Part shown: positions 34,596-44,054 of the stretch, one piece after another
Layout of the letters: each line of letters begins with the position of its first letter
How positions within the stretch are numbered: the stretch's first letter is position 1
Assembly (NCBI GenBank): GCA_031373665.1
Contig: JANMMZ010000138.1
Location: forward strand, 39,460 to 103,459
Direction of reading: 5' to 3'
Length of the DNA stretch: 64,000 nt
Source of the DNA: M3007 sp031373665
Lineage (GTDB): Bacteria > Bacteroidota > Bacteroidia > Chitinophagales > Saprospiraceae
Translations under genes and position numbers: made by a program
Notes under the pieces: model-generated
The model's database searches: none
What the model was told of the DNA's origin: nothing
Seen by the model: only the letters and a program-made list of their open reading frames with translations

Positions 34596-35945
34596 ATGTT
34601 TAGAAAAATACTTATTGCGAATCGTGGAGAAATTGCCCTTCGCGTGATTCGTACGTGTAAAGAAATGGGTATTAAGACGGTCGCAGTCTATTCTACTGCC
34701 GATCGCGACAGCCTACACGTTCGTTTTGCCGATGAGGCCGTTTGTATTGGCCCACCGCCCTCTGCTGAAAGTTATCTGAATGTGCCAAGGTTGATGGCTG
34801 CCGTAGAAATCACCGATGCCGATGCGGTGCATCCAGGTTATGGGTTTTTATCTGAAAATGCCAGTTTTGCCGAAGTTTGTGCCTCTTATGGAATCAAATT
34901 TATTGGCCCACTTCCAGAGCACATCAGGACAATGGGCGATAAAATAACGGCCAAAGAAACCATGCTCAAAGCAGGTGTACCTTGTGTTCCGGGCTCCGAA
35001 GGCTTGTTGCCTGACGTGAAAACCGGCCTGAAATTGGCTGTAGGCATTGGTTATCCAGTCATCTTGAAGGCCACCGCAGGCGGTGGTGGTAAGGGTATGC
35101 GCATCGTTTGGAAACCAGAAGAGTTTGAAGATCAATGGGATGCTGCCCGTCGGGAAGCCAAGGCTTCCTTTTCCAATGATGGCATCTACATGGAGAAATA
35201 CATTGAAGAACCACGCCACATCGAAATACAAGTAGCGGGCGACCAATTTGGTAGGGCCTGCCATTTATCTGAGCGTGATTGCTCAATTCAGCGTCGTCAC
35301 CAAAAATTGGTGGAAGAATCTCCCTCTCCTTTCATGACACCCGAATTGCGCGAAAAAATGGGTGAAGCCGCCATCAAAGCCTGTACTGCCATCGGTTATG
35401 AAGGCGTTGGTACCATTGAGTTTTTGGTAGATAAGCACCGCAATTTCTATTTCATGGAAATGAACACCCGTATTCAGGTGGAGCATACTGTGACGGAGGA
35501 AGTCATTGATTTTGACCTGATAAAAGAGCAAATTAAGATTGCTGCAGGCCATCCTATTTCGGGCAAAAATTACTTCCCGGAGATGCACGCCATTGAGTGC
35601 CGCATCAATGCCGAAGATCCATTCAATGATTTCCGCCCAAGTCCGGGTAAAATCACCTCTTTTCACTCCTCTAAAGGGCATGGCGTAAGGGTGGACACCC
35701 ACGTTTATTCAGGATACACCATTCCGCAGTACTATGACTCCATGATCGCAAAATTGATCGTGCGAGCGCGTACCCGCGAGGAGGCTATTTTGAAGATGGA
35801 GCGTGCCTTGGATGAATTTGTGGTAGAAGGAATCAAAACAACAGTACCATTCCATCAGCGCCTCATGCGCAATGAAGATTTCAGAAAAGGGAATTTCCAT
35901 ACTGGATTCTTAAATAACTGGGATTTTAAGAGCGTACAACTTTAG
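34596..35945 (+). CDS. accC: Biotin carboxylase subunit of acetyl-CoA carboxylase
   Basis: A 449-aa ATP-grasp enzyme that carboxylates biotin on AccB using ATP and bicarbonate. Signatures: KILIANRGEIALRVIRTCKE, the Gly-rich loop TAGGGGKGM, HLSERDCSIQRRHQKLVEES and FYFMEMNTRIQVEHTVTE. Full family length. Followed by a clear intrinsic terminator. Confidence 0.97.
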   Translation: MFRKILIANRGEIALRVIRTCKEMGIKTVAVYSTADRDSLHVRFADEAVCIGPPPSAESYLNVPRLMAAVEITDADAVHPGYGFLSENASFAEVCASYGIKFIGPLPEHIRTMGDKITAKETMLKAGVPCVPGSEGLLPDVKTGLKLAVGIGYPVILKATAGGGGKGMRIVWKPEEFEDQWDAARREAKASFSNDGIYMEKYIEEPRHIEIQVAGDQFGRACHLSERDCSIQRRHQKLVEESPSPFMTPELREKMGEAAIKACTAIGYEGVGTIEFLVDKHRNFYFMEMNTRIQVEHTVTEEVIDFDLIKEQIKIAAGHPISGKNYFPEMHAIECRINAEDPFNDFRPSPGKITSFHSSKGHGVRVDTHVYSGYTIPQYYDSMIAKLIVRARTREEAILKMERALDEFVVEGIKTTVPFHQRLMRNEDFRKGNFHTGFLNNWDFKSVQL

Positions 35946-35969
35946 GAATAAATTCTAACGATATATATA

Positions 35970-36010
35970 GATCAGTAGTGTGAATTGTCATACTACTGGT
36001 CTTTTTTTTT
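35970..36010 (+). terminator. Rho-independent terminator after accBC
   Basis: Arms GATCAGTAGT (35970-35979) and ACTACTGGTC (35992-36001) pair over 10 bp with one G-T wobble and are followed by a run of nine or more T. Confidence 0.85.
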
Positions 36011-36020
36011 ATTTTTTTTG

Positions 36021-36070
36021 CCGTTGTTGGCGTCCCGCCAACAGCAAATATCGGAGCGAAATGTTTTGAT
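36021..36070. repeat. Hairpin-containing short repeat (copy 1)
   Basis: TGTTGGCG-TCC-CGCCAACA forms a perfect 8-bp hairpin, followed by GCAAATATCGGAGCGAAAT. Related sequence recurs at 37235-37430. Confidence 0.6.
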
Positions 36071-36083
36071 AAAAGTAATCAAA

Positions 36084-36941
36084 TCACAAAGGCAATTCAG
36101 GCATCGAATCATCTGGCAGGTTTTGCTTTTTACTCGCACCGCGCAATTGCTTGAAATTCTGGTCGCTGACCACTTTTTTACCTGTTTCGGCCTCTAATTC
36201 TTTGCGTGCATTGCCTGCAACTGTGCCACCTTTTTGTGCAACCGCCTTGTTTTTTTCAAAGCCAACAGCGTCTTGGTTGATAGCTATTTGCCGTGTGGAT
36301 TCTTCTCCCAGCATCGTAAAGATTAATTCGAGGTTGGTCATGTGGTCGCGCAGGTTTTCGCGCTGCAGTCCTTTTATTTCTTTGTGTTCTGCGGGTGTGA
36401 CATCAAAAGTGGCTTTTGCTATTTCGGCGGTCAGGATACTGTATTCCATACCTTCTTGTACCGCCCGGTTTTTCCATTCATCGGTCAGGTGCTGCCGCAC
36501 CTCAATACTTTTTAGTCGCATCTCTATCCAATCGTCAGGATAGCCCTTGGCACGGTACAGTTCACGGGCGCGGTCGGCGGCAAGTTCGGGGTTTTCGATT
36601 TCGTCTATGCGGTCAGCACCAACTTGTGCGAGCCAAAGTTTGAAGGGTTCCGCCTTGGGCGAAGGAATGGATTGTACGATACGAAATATTCCCTGCGTAG
36701 AAGCACAATTCATACGCTGTTTGCCGCCTTCAGTTTCAACCAAAAGGGTGGGTACAAATTGTACCCACCCTTTTGCGAGTTCGGGATCGCGTTTTTTCAT
36801 TTTTTTGATGTATTGTTTAGGATCCCGGCTGTTGGTGAGTATGGCTACGACGTCTTCTATCACAAACCACCACTTTTCATCGTGCCAAGTGCGACGGATT
36901 TGCTTTTCTTGAAAAAGGACGATTTTGTTACTCAATTCCAT
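36084..36941 (-). CDS. BRO-N domain protein (antirepressor-like)
   Basis: A 285-aa protein. The N-terminal third has the BRO-N signature (IRRTWHDEKWWFVIEDVVAI, YIKKMKKRDPEL), and the middle QGIFRIVQSIPSPKAEPFKLWLA with ELAADRARELYRAKGY is typical of the bacterial DinD/antirepressor-like group. BRO proteins occur in phages, in some DNA-virus genomes and as chromosomal genes next to stress or accessory loci. It has its own -7 box, and it sits in a patch with a broken TIR gene and repeats, consistent with horizontally acquired DNA. Molecular role not known here. Confidence 0.82.
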   Translation of the reverse strand: MELSNKIVLFQEKQIRRTWHDEKWWFVIEDVVAILTNSRDPKQYIKKMKKRDPELAKGWVQFVPTLLVETEGGKQRMNCASTQGIFRIVQSIPSPKAEPFKLWLAQVGADRIDEIENPELAADRARELYRAKGYPDDWIEMRLKSIEVRQHLTDEWKNRAVQEGMEYSILTAEIAKATFDVTPAEHKEIKGLQRENLRDHMTNLELIFTMLGEESTRQIAINQDAVGFEKNKAVAQKGGTVAGNARKELEAETGKKVVSDQNFKQLRGASKKQNLPDDSMPELPL

Positions 36942-37262
36942 ATTGTAAAAGAAGTTTTGTGAAAATAAAATGCTTGAAAACCTCCTGCTATCTTGTTTAT
37001 TCTATGCAAAGATAAGGTTATACCTTGATTGTGGTTAAAATTTAAATCTGGCAATTCCCCAAAATTAGGTGTGACAAAGAAGACCATTACATCAGCCGAG
37101 TTCAGTTTCCATTTGATAGCATCATCCCAGTGCGCACCAGGAGTAGTATTTTGATCAAACCAATACATAACCCTGTGTTTTTCTCCGCCAAAGGTCACTG
37201 TTTTTAGCAATGATTGGTACTGGACAAAGAGCGGGAGCAGTTTCTCGGAGCAAAATGCTGGG
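36932..37262 (-). pseudogene. Truncated TIR-domain protein
   Basis: The minus-strand frame carries LLPLFVQYQSLLKTVTFGG, RVMYWFDQNTTPGAHWDD and AIKWKLNSADVMVFFVTPNF, matching the middle of a TIR domain (the DxxxxPGxxWdxxI and ADvvlFlvSpnF blocks). The N-terminal strand with the FISYSH-type start is missing and the C-terminal part is replaced after about 37057 by an unrelated tail that contains the promoter of the BRO-N gene. The formal frame starts at TTG 37210. Most likely the remnant of a TIR effector, flanked by short repeats on its 5' side. Confidence 0.6.
37007..37014 (-). promoter_or_regulatory. -7 promoter box for the BRO-N gene
   Basis: CAAAGATA reads TATCTTTG on the minus strand, 65 bp before the BRO-N start at 36941 and inside the tail of the TIR remnant. 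Confidence 0.5.
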
Positions 37263-37430
37263 TAAAACTACTCAATCAATGGGATTTTACTGTGCTTTTG
37301 CTGCTGTTGTCGTCCCCGCCAACAGCAAACAACGGAGCGAAATACTGAGTAAAATTACTCAATCAATGGGATTTTGCTGAACATAAACATTCACTCCGCT
37401 GGTTGTTGGCGGGAACGCCAACAAAGGCAA
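37235..37430. repeat. Cluster of short repeats (copies 2-4) behind the TIR remnant
   Basis: The unit GGAGCRAAATRCTGRGTAAA followed by TACTCAATCAATGGGATTTT occurs twice (about 37238-37285 and 37334-37380), and the hairpin-type sequence (CCCCGCCAACAGC and TTGTTGGCGGGAACGCCAAC) occurs before the second copy and again near 37400-37430 in the opposite arrangement. Copy 1 lies at 36021-36070, so the repeats bracket the BRO-N gene and the TIR remnant. Confidence 0.7.
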
Positions 37431-37593
37431 AAATGCTAAGCGCAGCAATCAAGACGGTGCGAACAATAGCCGTTTTATGCTTTTGCGCTTGCGCACCCTG
37501 TACCTGTGTAACGTGGGTGATGTTGTCATTCCTGTCTGCATTGGCAGACGAGTTTTCAACTAGTTTCTTCTTAGAGGCATCTTTGTTTTCCAT
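37363..37593 (-). CDS. Small single-span membrane protein, hypothetical
   Basis: A frame of 76 codons from ATG 37593: hydrophilic N-terminus (MENKDASKKKLVENSS), one hydrophobic span (VRTVLIAALSIFAFVGV), and a C-terminal end (PANNQRSECL) encoded by the short hairpin repeat. The gene may be real, or a truncated gene closed off by the repeat. No family recognised. Confidence 0.35.
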   Translation of the reverse strand: MENKDASKKKLVENSSANADRNDNITHVTQVQGAQAQKHKTAIVRTVLIAALSIFAFVGVPANNQRSECLCSAKSH

Positions 37594-37760
37594 ATTCACT
37601 ATCTAGGTAGTTTTTCAATTAATTCGATCAGAGTAGCACTCACCTGATTTTGCTTAACGTTCTTCTGCTCGTAATTATTTCTGGATGTTCAAGGAGATGC
37701 TTTTGGGCTGTGTTGAGCATAAGGTTGTGGTTATAATATTTAAAAAAGTAATATATTCTT

Positions 37761-40040
37761 TTATCCCCCCTCCAACCGCCCCAACAACAACATATCCTTT
37801 TCCCAATGGCTCAACTTTTTTTCGTAAGAGGCCTGCGTTTTAGTGAGTCGTAAGGTATGGGGCGAGCCTTTGGTGATGGTTTCCATACTAAGATCTACAC
37901 TGTTGTACTTTATGGCACTTTCCATGCTACGGCGGAGCGATTCCCGCTGCCGGTAATCAAACACAGATTCTACTGGCGATTCCAAAAACGGCCTCAACAA
38001 AGCCCAAATATCTGGGTCGCCTTTATATTTTGGTACTTCCCTCGACCAAGTTTCTGGCGGCATGGGTTTATCCGCCGTTCATACCTTCAAATGTGCCATG
38101 CAATCACCAATAAGCGCAATCCTAAGTGCCGATTGGGGCGTACTTTCTTCTAAGAGGATGGGTGACAGGGTTTTGTGAATATATTTTCGGGGCATCGTAC
38201 GTACAATGGCCTCAAAGGCAGCATTTACCCATTCAGCATTGCCTTCCAAGGATTGGCAGATTCCAAGTATATTCTTTAATAGTTTCTGGCTGTCCTCGGT
38301 ATTATCATCATACTGTGCGGCCCAATAGGCAGTTTGTTTTTCTATTTCGTTAGGCAGGTCAACCAGCATGATGTGGGCGGGCAGTTTTTGTAGTTGTGCT
38401 TGTCCCAGTTGTTTTAGTGTTGGGTCGTCCTGATTTAGTAGGGTGGCTATTGCCTTGGTGATTTTTTTAGTCACCACTATTTTCCCGCGAGCAGCGGCCG
38501 TATCCAGCACCGTATCCAACATCTCACAACCCATGACTTCTGCAAATTTGACCCACTCCTTTGCCTTGATTTTTTCAAAAAACATTGGGAGGCTAGAGCT
38601 TATTTGCTGGAGCAATGCTTCGTTTTGAGGGAAATGAATCATGGTGCGGAGCAATGGACTAAAATCCGCTTTGGGTAATCGCTCCGCTGCGATAATATTT
38701 TCCACCACGCCCTCAAGGCTTTCAGCAGCGAGGTCAGGTGCTGCAAAGGTGGATGATGTCCAGTTTTGGAGAAAAAACTGCAACCATTCTAACTGTACTT
38801 CTATATTCTGGGAAGCCAGAATATCGTTGTGCTGCTTTTGAGGCCAAAGAATAACTGCTCCATAGTGGTACCAATAGCCGAGGGTCATACCAGCGTTGCC
38901 TGTGTAACCTTCGCCGTCTTTTTCCAAGGGATCGTCCTCGCCAATCTTACCCCCACCAATGATTTTATCTACGTCAAAGTCAATATTGCCCAGCCCAGGT
39001 ACACCATCTGTTGCCCAATGTTCTACACATGTATCCTCCTCATAAACCTCGCCCATTTCAGCGTTTTCAAAGTCGTCGTCATATTCATCATCATATCTCC
39101 TGCGCCAACTGCTATAGCGGGAAGAGCGATGTGATCCAATCATTTCACCCTGCAAATGGTGGCTCACAAGGCCTAAAGCAGCAAAGTATCCAGCATTTTC
39201 GGCGGCTAGTATCAGTGCTTCTGCACGTGGTAGGTCGTGCAATTTGAGGCTACTGCGTCCAAAATTGGCGGGTGTATGTTGGTGCTCCAGTAATATCGCA
39301 ATAGGCTCTTCAAATGGAGTAGCGGCCTCTGTTTCCAATAAATTGCTTATCTGCGCTACTTGTTCGCTAAAACGAGGCGCACGTACCTGCGCCTTAGTCT
39401 TGCCTTCTTGAATAAGGTTATAGACCAAAGCCACGCGATAACCATCCGTGATGGGCTTTATTTCATGTTCGCAATCGGCATAAAATGCCGTATATGGGAT
39501 GGAAAAACGGTCGGTAAGTGAGAAATCGGCAATTTCCTCGCGCCCATCAAAACGGATATGCAGGGCACCGCCCGTATGTTGGGAGGGTAGCCCAACCACC
39601 AAAGTGCCAAACATGCCCTTTTCTTTTTCGGAGTCTTTATGTGGCAAGAAAAAGTGCCCCTTTTCATATATGAGCAGTTTATATAAGGATGCTCGCACTT
39701 TGGGGCTCTCAATGCCCAGCCCTTCCTTGACTTCGTCCATGATGAGCTCCATGTATTTGGGCCACTGAGGGTTACCGAAAACAATCTGTGTCGCATCTAT
39801 TTCCCAAGCATCGCGCACATGGGGATCGGTAATAGTTTTGCTACCTTTGCCATAAGGTGCTTTTCGGGCAAATTGGATGGCATCATTGGCTTGGTAGGCT
39901 GACAAAGGAAAGGCCATCTCGCCAAAGCCTTGTATGCACAAACCTGGAAGCAAAAAAGGTTGTACGCCACTGGTATGGAAAGAGCCGTTGCCAGTAATAC
40001 TTTCAAGCGTGGAAAGTATGGAAGTGGAGAAGTTACCCAT
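37761..40040 (-). pseudogene. 2OG-Fe(II) oxygenase-family protein interrupted by one in-frame TGA
   Basis: The 653-codon first part contains a prolyl-hydroxylase-like double-stranded beta helix with the iron ligands His134 and Asp136 (FLPHKDSEKE) and His192 (ADCEHEIKPITDGYR; Arg202 for 2-oxoglutarate). It ends with TGA at 38081-38079, but the same frame stays open for another 105 codons (TADKPMPPETWSREVP, LLRPFLESPVESVFDYR, TKGSPHTLRLTKTQASYEKK), which read as the natural C-terminus. The whole would be about 759 aa. The single nonsense codon removes only the C-terminal region, so the oxygenase domain may still function. Confidence 0.75.
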
Positions 40041-40076
40041 AATTTATAGCAAGAATGATATAAAATTATTCATGGG

Positions 40077-40084
40077 CAAAGATA
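40077..40084 (-). promoter_or_regulatory. -7 promoter box for the oxygenase gene
   Basis: CAAAGATA reads TATCTTTG on the minus strand, 36 bp upstream of the ATG at 40040. Confidence 0.5.
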
Positions 40085-40223
40085 CAAATTGAATTTTAAA
40101 GAGGCTACAATAAGTAATACGGATTAAATAACTTCCTCCACTTTAGAGGTAGAAAGCAAGTAAAATGATGGATGTTATTTAATGTTCTTCACTTATGTAG
40201 AATGCGCAATGAGTTTGATTAAA

Positions 40224-40976
40224 TTAAAACAGTTTCTTAGATAATAGGTCTAAAAGTTGAGTCTTTTTTCGCTGCGCCACAGGAATAATGGCTCCATCAC
40301 TCATTTCTAACTCTCCAGAAAACCGATTGTAGTAACGGCGCAAATGTTCTATGTTGATCAGATGCGATTTATGGACACGCTCAAATTGGAAGGGCAACAA
40401 TAGCAATTCAAGGTCTTTCAGCGTTTTGGCTATCAGCAATTTGCTTTTGTCATCGAAGTAAACAGTTGAGTAATTCCCATCAGAGGCACACCGAACAATA
40501 TTTTTCACAAAATAAAAATGAATCCCATCTGAAGTAGCCAACGCAATCCGTGGAGGAATGGCACTGGTATTCATTTGTTGCATGAATAAACGAATTTGCT
40601 CATGGACATCTGATTGTTTTGACTGAATAACTTTATCAACGGCAGTCTTCAACTCTTCTGCATCAATGGGTTTGAGCAAATAATCCATTGGTGAAAATTT
40701 GATCGCACGCAAGGCATATTCACTGTAAGCCGTCGTAAATATGATGCTAAGTTTTTGATAATCAATATTTTGCAAAAGGTCAAATCCAGAACCATCGGTC
40801 AATTGAATATCTAAGAACAACAGTTGTGCGTGTGGATTGGCTTGTACTACATTAATGCCTTCTACCACTGATCCGGCTTCTGCAATGATCTTGATTTGTG
40901 GGCAATGTAATTCGATTTCCTGAGTCAGTGTGGAGCGTGCTGCTGGCTCATCGTCAATAATAATAGCATTAATCAT
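40224..40976 (-). CDS. LytTR-family response regulator
   Basis: A 250-aa cytoplasmic regulator. Receiver domain: acidic pocket IIDDEP, phospho-acceptor Asp in LLFLDIQLTDGSG, FTTAYSEYALRAIKF and the conserved Lys in DYLLKPID. The C-terminal LytTR DNA-binding domain follows (IVRCASDGNYSTVYF, FERVHKSHLINIEHLRRY). It starts one base after the stop of the kinase gene, which is surely its partner. Confidence 0.94.
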   Translation of the reverse strand: MINAIIIDDEPAARSTLTQEIELHCPQIKIIAEAGSVVEGINVVQANPHAQLLFLDIQLTDGSGFDLLQNIDYQKLSIIFTTAYSEYALRAIKFSPMDYLLKPIDAEELKTAVDKVIQSKQSDVHEQIRLFMQQMNTSAIPPRIALATSDGIHFYFVKNIVRCASDGNYSTVYFDDKSKLLIAKTLKDLELLLLPFQFERVHKSHLINIEHLRRYYNRFSGELEMSDGAIIPVAQRKKTQLLDLLSKKLF

Positions 40977-40977
40977 A

Positions 40978-43938
40978 TTAATTTTTTTTCTGAAAGGGGA
41001 TATGTAAGACTACTTTGGTTCCCTTTGACTGTCCATGATCATCGTATAAATCATGGAAAATTAAAGGCTTGGGATCGGATTTTTGGCGGAAGAGTTGCAA
41101 TCGGTCAATGGTAATCTGAGTAGCCAATGGTTTATGTGTATCCCGTAGGTTTTTCCTGGATGAAACAACCCTGCCCACGCCAGTATCGTGGATAGTAACC
41201 TTCAATTCATCATCGCAAAGTTGGAAATTTACAAAAACGTCACCCTGCTCTTTTTGGGAAACTAACCCGTGAATCACGGCATTTTCTACAAATGGTTGCA
41301 ACAGCATAGACGGAATCAATATTTCGATTGGGTTGATTTTGGAATCAACCTCTATTTGAAAATTCACCTTATCGGGGTATCGGATTTGGGAAAGTTGAAG
41401 GTAGATTTTGAGCAATTCTATCTCTTGGTCAAGGGGGATCAATTCATTGGAATAGTCTAGGTTGAGCCGCAACAATCGAGCAAATTTGCTAATAAAAGAA
41501 TTAGCTTCCAACTTTTTACCCTGTCCATAATACCCTTTAATTGTATTGAGCGCATTAAAAATAAAGTGCGGGTTCATTTGCAGGCGAAGTGCTAACATTT
41601 TTAATTCAGTATTCTTCTTTTGAAGTTCTGACTTTTCCCGGCTGGCTTCCACCAATTGACGTTCCACTTCGTATCTATAACGCAATTTGCGCTCTCTCCA
41701 TCGCACATAACTAACGATCATGGCTGCCAACAAACCACCCATCAATAAGTAAAACCAAATTTGCATCCAAAAAGGACGCTTTACCTTCAATTGGATGCGC
41801 ATGATGTCATTACTGGCATCCCCAAGTCCATTGAGGGCGCGCACCTCAAATGTGTATGACCCTGGTCTCAAACTGGAGTACTCCATTGCTTCATTGGCGG
41901 TTTCATACCAACAAGAATCTAGGCCAATCAGCCGATACTGATACCTGATATAGGGTGCCTCTTGGTAAGAAAGTGCCTCAAATTCGATTTTTATAGCACC
42001 CTCTTGGTACTTCATTTGGATCTGATGATACTGATCAGGTGGTACCAAGACATTGTTAGCCTTTACTGATTTTATCATCACTGATGGAGGAGCAATCGGA
42101 TTCATCAACGTACTTTTTGGAAACATCAAAAAACCTGCACCCTTATTCACCATAATTTTGTCGCCGACCATTGTTATGGCATCAATATTGTCAGAACCGA
42201 TTCCCATCGCGCCCGTAAAACTAGTGAGTTTAAGTGCTCCAATAGTAGAGTTTACTTGAAATAACCCAGAAATTGAAGCAATCCAAAGGATATTAGGGCT
42301 TTCTCGAAACATATCTCGACAAAGTACAGCCCCATCCCGATTACGAATCATGATACTATCTATTTTATGCCCATTTCTAATAGCATATAGCCCCTTGTCT
42401 TCTGTTAATGCCCAAAGGGTTTGCGAAATGGAATCATAATCCAAGTCTTTTATTTTATATGGCAGTGGGCAGGTTTCTTTTCCATTGATATCAATAGGGA
42501 ACAACCCGTTTGGCGTTGCTACCCAAACTGTTTTTTGATTATCAAACTCAATTCTTTTGATTCGAAGCCCCATAAGTCTGGTTGCTCTGCTAAAACCATA
42601 TAATTTGTCATGCTTCGGATCTCCAAAAGATGGTAGTGGTATTGTTTTGTATCGAACCGTATCTTTGTTTATCTTAAAAAGCCCATTCATCCCTGTCCAA
42701 TAGGTTCCATTTTGATCCACGTTAACATCAGAAGCCCTTTGCAATAATACTTGTATGTTTCCCGCTCGGATCATAAGCGTACCTGCAAGTCCCATGACGA
42801 GGGTAGTTCCATCTGGCAAATGCCTAATAAATCTGATTCCTCTATCAAAATGGTCTTTGAGTTTATCCAACTTTGATCGGATCGTATCATGCTCAAAAAT
42901 AGCATATCCCTTGCCCGCAAGAGTCATCCAAACGCGATCCTTATAATCTTTCTGCAAACTTAAGACTGCTCCATACGGTAACACAACATTTGGTATAGTA
43001 TAATATACTATATTAGGGTCGGCGGTATAGAAAAAGCCTTGATTAACGGAGGAAACCCAGAGTCCACCTGCTCTATCGTGAGTAATAAAAGTGATCGCTA
43101 CGTTTTTCAAGAAACGCTGCTCTTTTTTAAAAGATGGATAATCCAAGACCACAACACCATGATCCGTACCTGCCCATAATTTATTATTCAAAAGTGTGAT
43201 GGAATTAAACCGACTACCCTCCTCCTCTAAGACCTTAGTTTTGTGTAGTAACTTGCCTGTGTATCGCCCAAAAACAAGAATATCTTGGCCTGAGGTAATC
43301 ATTAGCGTATCTCCCTGTACAACGACTAATACATTAGGAAGAAGGCTTAAAGGACGGGAAATGGGTTTGAATCCCTCTGATGTTACCTCTCCAATAGTAC
43401 TATGCACACCGCCTATTTTGTTGCCCGGGTTTTTCCACACCATCGCCACTCGCTCATTCGTGACGCGTTCTTCCACCTCCTGACGCTCCATATCAATCAA
43501 AATTGTTTTCAACCCGCCAGCGCAAACTATCCTATTATCATCTTGTTGAAATATTTTATATATACTACCTTTGATGGTACTTTTTTTCAAGATCGGCAAG
43601 TTCGTTTCATTGTATAATTTCCCATCGAGATAAAAACCTGTTTTGCCATTTGCCGTAGCAAACCAAATACGTCCAGCATGGTCCTCATACATGGAATAAA
43701 TCTCATTATCAGGCAACCCATGAGAGGTATTATAATGAATATACGTCTGTCCATCAAAACGACTGACACCTATGTCCGAGATTAACCAAATGTAGCCTTT
43801 GCTATCCTGAAAAACTGAAAAAATACAGTTGGTCTGTAGCCCATTGATGTCCCTATAGTTTTTAAAATAAGGCTCTTGGGTATATCCAAAACAGGATATG
43901 CCTAAAAAAGAAAGTATGAGTAAAATTTTATACCACAT
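40978..43938 (-). CDS. Two-component propeller sensor histidine kinase (LytS-type)
   Basis: A 986-aa kinase from ATG 43938; a -7 box lies nine bases upstream, so the further ATGs at 43968/43971 are unlikely. Signal peptide (ILLILSFLGISCFG), then a periplasmic two-component-propeller domain with repeated DSKGYIWL, AGRIWFAT and ILWIASISGLF blades, a Y_Y_Y domain (EFEALSYQEAPYIRYQYRL), one membrane span (IWFYLLMGGLLAAMIVSYV), coiled coil, and a His_kinase domain whose phospho-acceptor is in LQMNPHFIFNALNTIKGY, with the ATPase PFVENAVIHG and DTGVGR. Senses an extracytoplasmic cue, probably linked to the neighbouring TonB receptor. Confidence 0.93.
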   Translation of the reverse strand: MWYKILLILSFLGISCFGYTQEPYFKNYRDINGLQTNCIFSVFQDSKGYIWLISDIGVSRFDGQTYIHYNTSHGLPDNEIYSMYEDHAGRIWFATANGKTGFYLDGKLYNETNLPILKKSTIKGSIYKIFQQDDNRIVCAGGLKTILIDMERQEVEERVTNERVAMVWKNPGNKIGGVHSTIGEVTSEGFKPISRPLSLLPNVLVVVQGDTLMITSGQDILVFGRYTGKLLHKTKVLEEEGSRFNSITLLNNKLWAGTDHGVVVLDYPSFKKEQRFLKNVAITFITHDRAGGLWVSSVNQGFFYTADPNIVYYTIPNVVLPYGAVLSLQKDYKDRVWMTLAGKGYAIFEHDTIRSKLDKLKDHFDRGIRFIRHLPDGTTLVMGLAGTLMIRAGNIQVLLQRASDVNVDQNGTYWTGMNGLFKINKDTVRYKTIPLPSFGDPKHDKLYGFSRATRLMGLRIKRIEFDNQKTVWVATPNGLFPIDINGKETCPLPYKIKDLDYDSISQTLWALTEDKGLYAIRNGHKIDSIMIRNRDGAVLCRDMFRESPNILWIASISGLFQVNSTIGALKLTSFTGAMGIGSDNIDAITMVGDKIMVNKGAGFLMFPKSTLMNPIAPPSVMIKSVKANNVLVPPDQYHQIQMKYQEGAIKIEFEALSYQEAPYIRYQYRLIGLDSCWYETANEAMEYSSLRPGSYTFEVRALNGLGDASNDIMRIQLKVKRPFWMQIWFYLLMGGLLAAMIVSYVRWRERKLRYRYEVERQLVEASREKSELQKKNTELKMLALRLQMNPHFIFNALNTIKGYYGQGKKLEANSFISKFARLLRLNLDYSNELIPLDQEIELLKIYLQLSQIRYPDKVNFQIEVDSKINPIEILIPSMLLQPFVENAVIHGLVSQKEQGDVFVNFQLCDDELKVTIHDTGVGRVVSSRKNLRDTHKPLATQITIDRLQLFRQKSDPKPLIFHDLYDDHGQSKGTKVVLHIPFQKKN

Positions 43939-43946
43939 TTGGATAG

Positions 43947-43954
43947 CAAAGGTA
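43947..43954 (-). promoter_or_regulatory. -7 promoter box giving an almost leaderless kinase mRNA
   Basis: CAAAGGTA reads TACCTTTG on the minus strand and ends nine bases before the ATG at 43938, so transcription would begin at or next to the start codon. Confidence 0.55.
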
Positions 43955-44054
43955 GATACTTCATTCATCATTTCACTTGCGATAAATAAATGAAGGCTAT
44001 GGTTAAATCCATTCGATCCGTTTGACCATCATATCACAAGTGCATTACCCCCAA

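Noticed and set aside
36021..36060. Hairpin as a second accC terminator
   Set aside because: The T-run precedes the hairpin on the plus strand, so it does not fit a terminator there; the preceding stem at 35970 does.
36084..36941. Prophage call for the BRO-N region
   Set aside because: No integrase, terminase, capsid or tail genes nearby; a single BRO-N gene is not enough.
38079..38081. Selenocysteine at the in-frame TGA
   Set aside because: No selenocysteine insertion hairpin is evident after the codon and the position is outside the catalytic domain.
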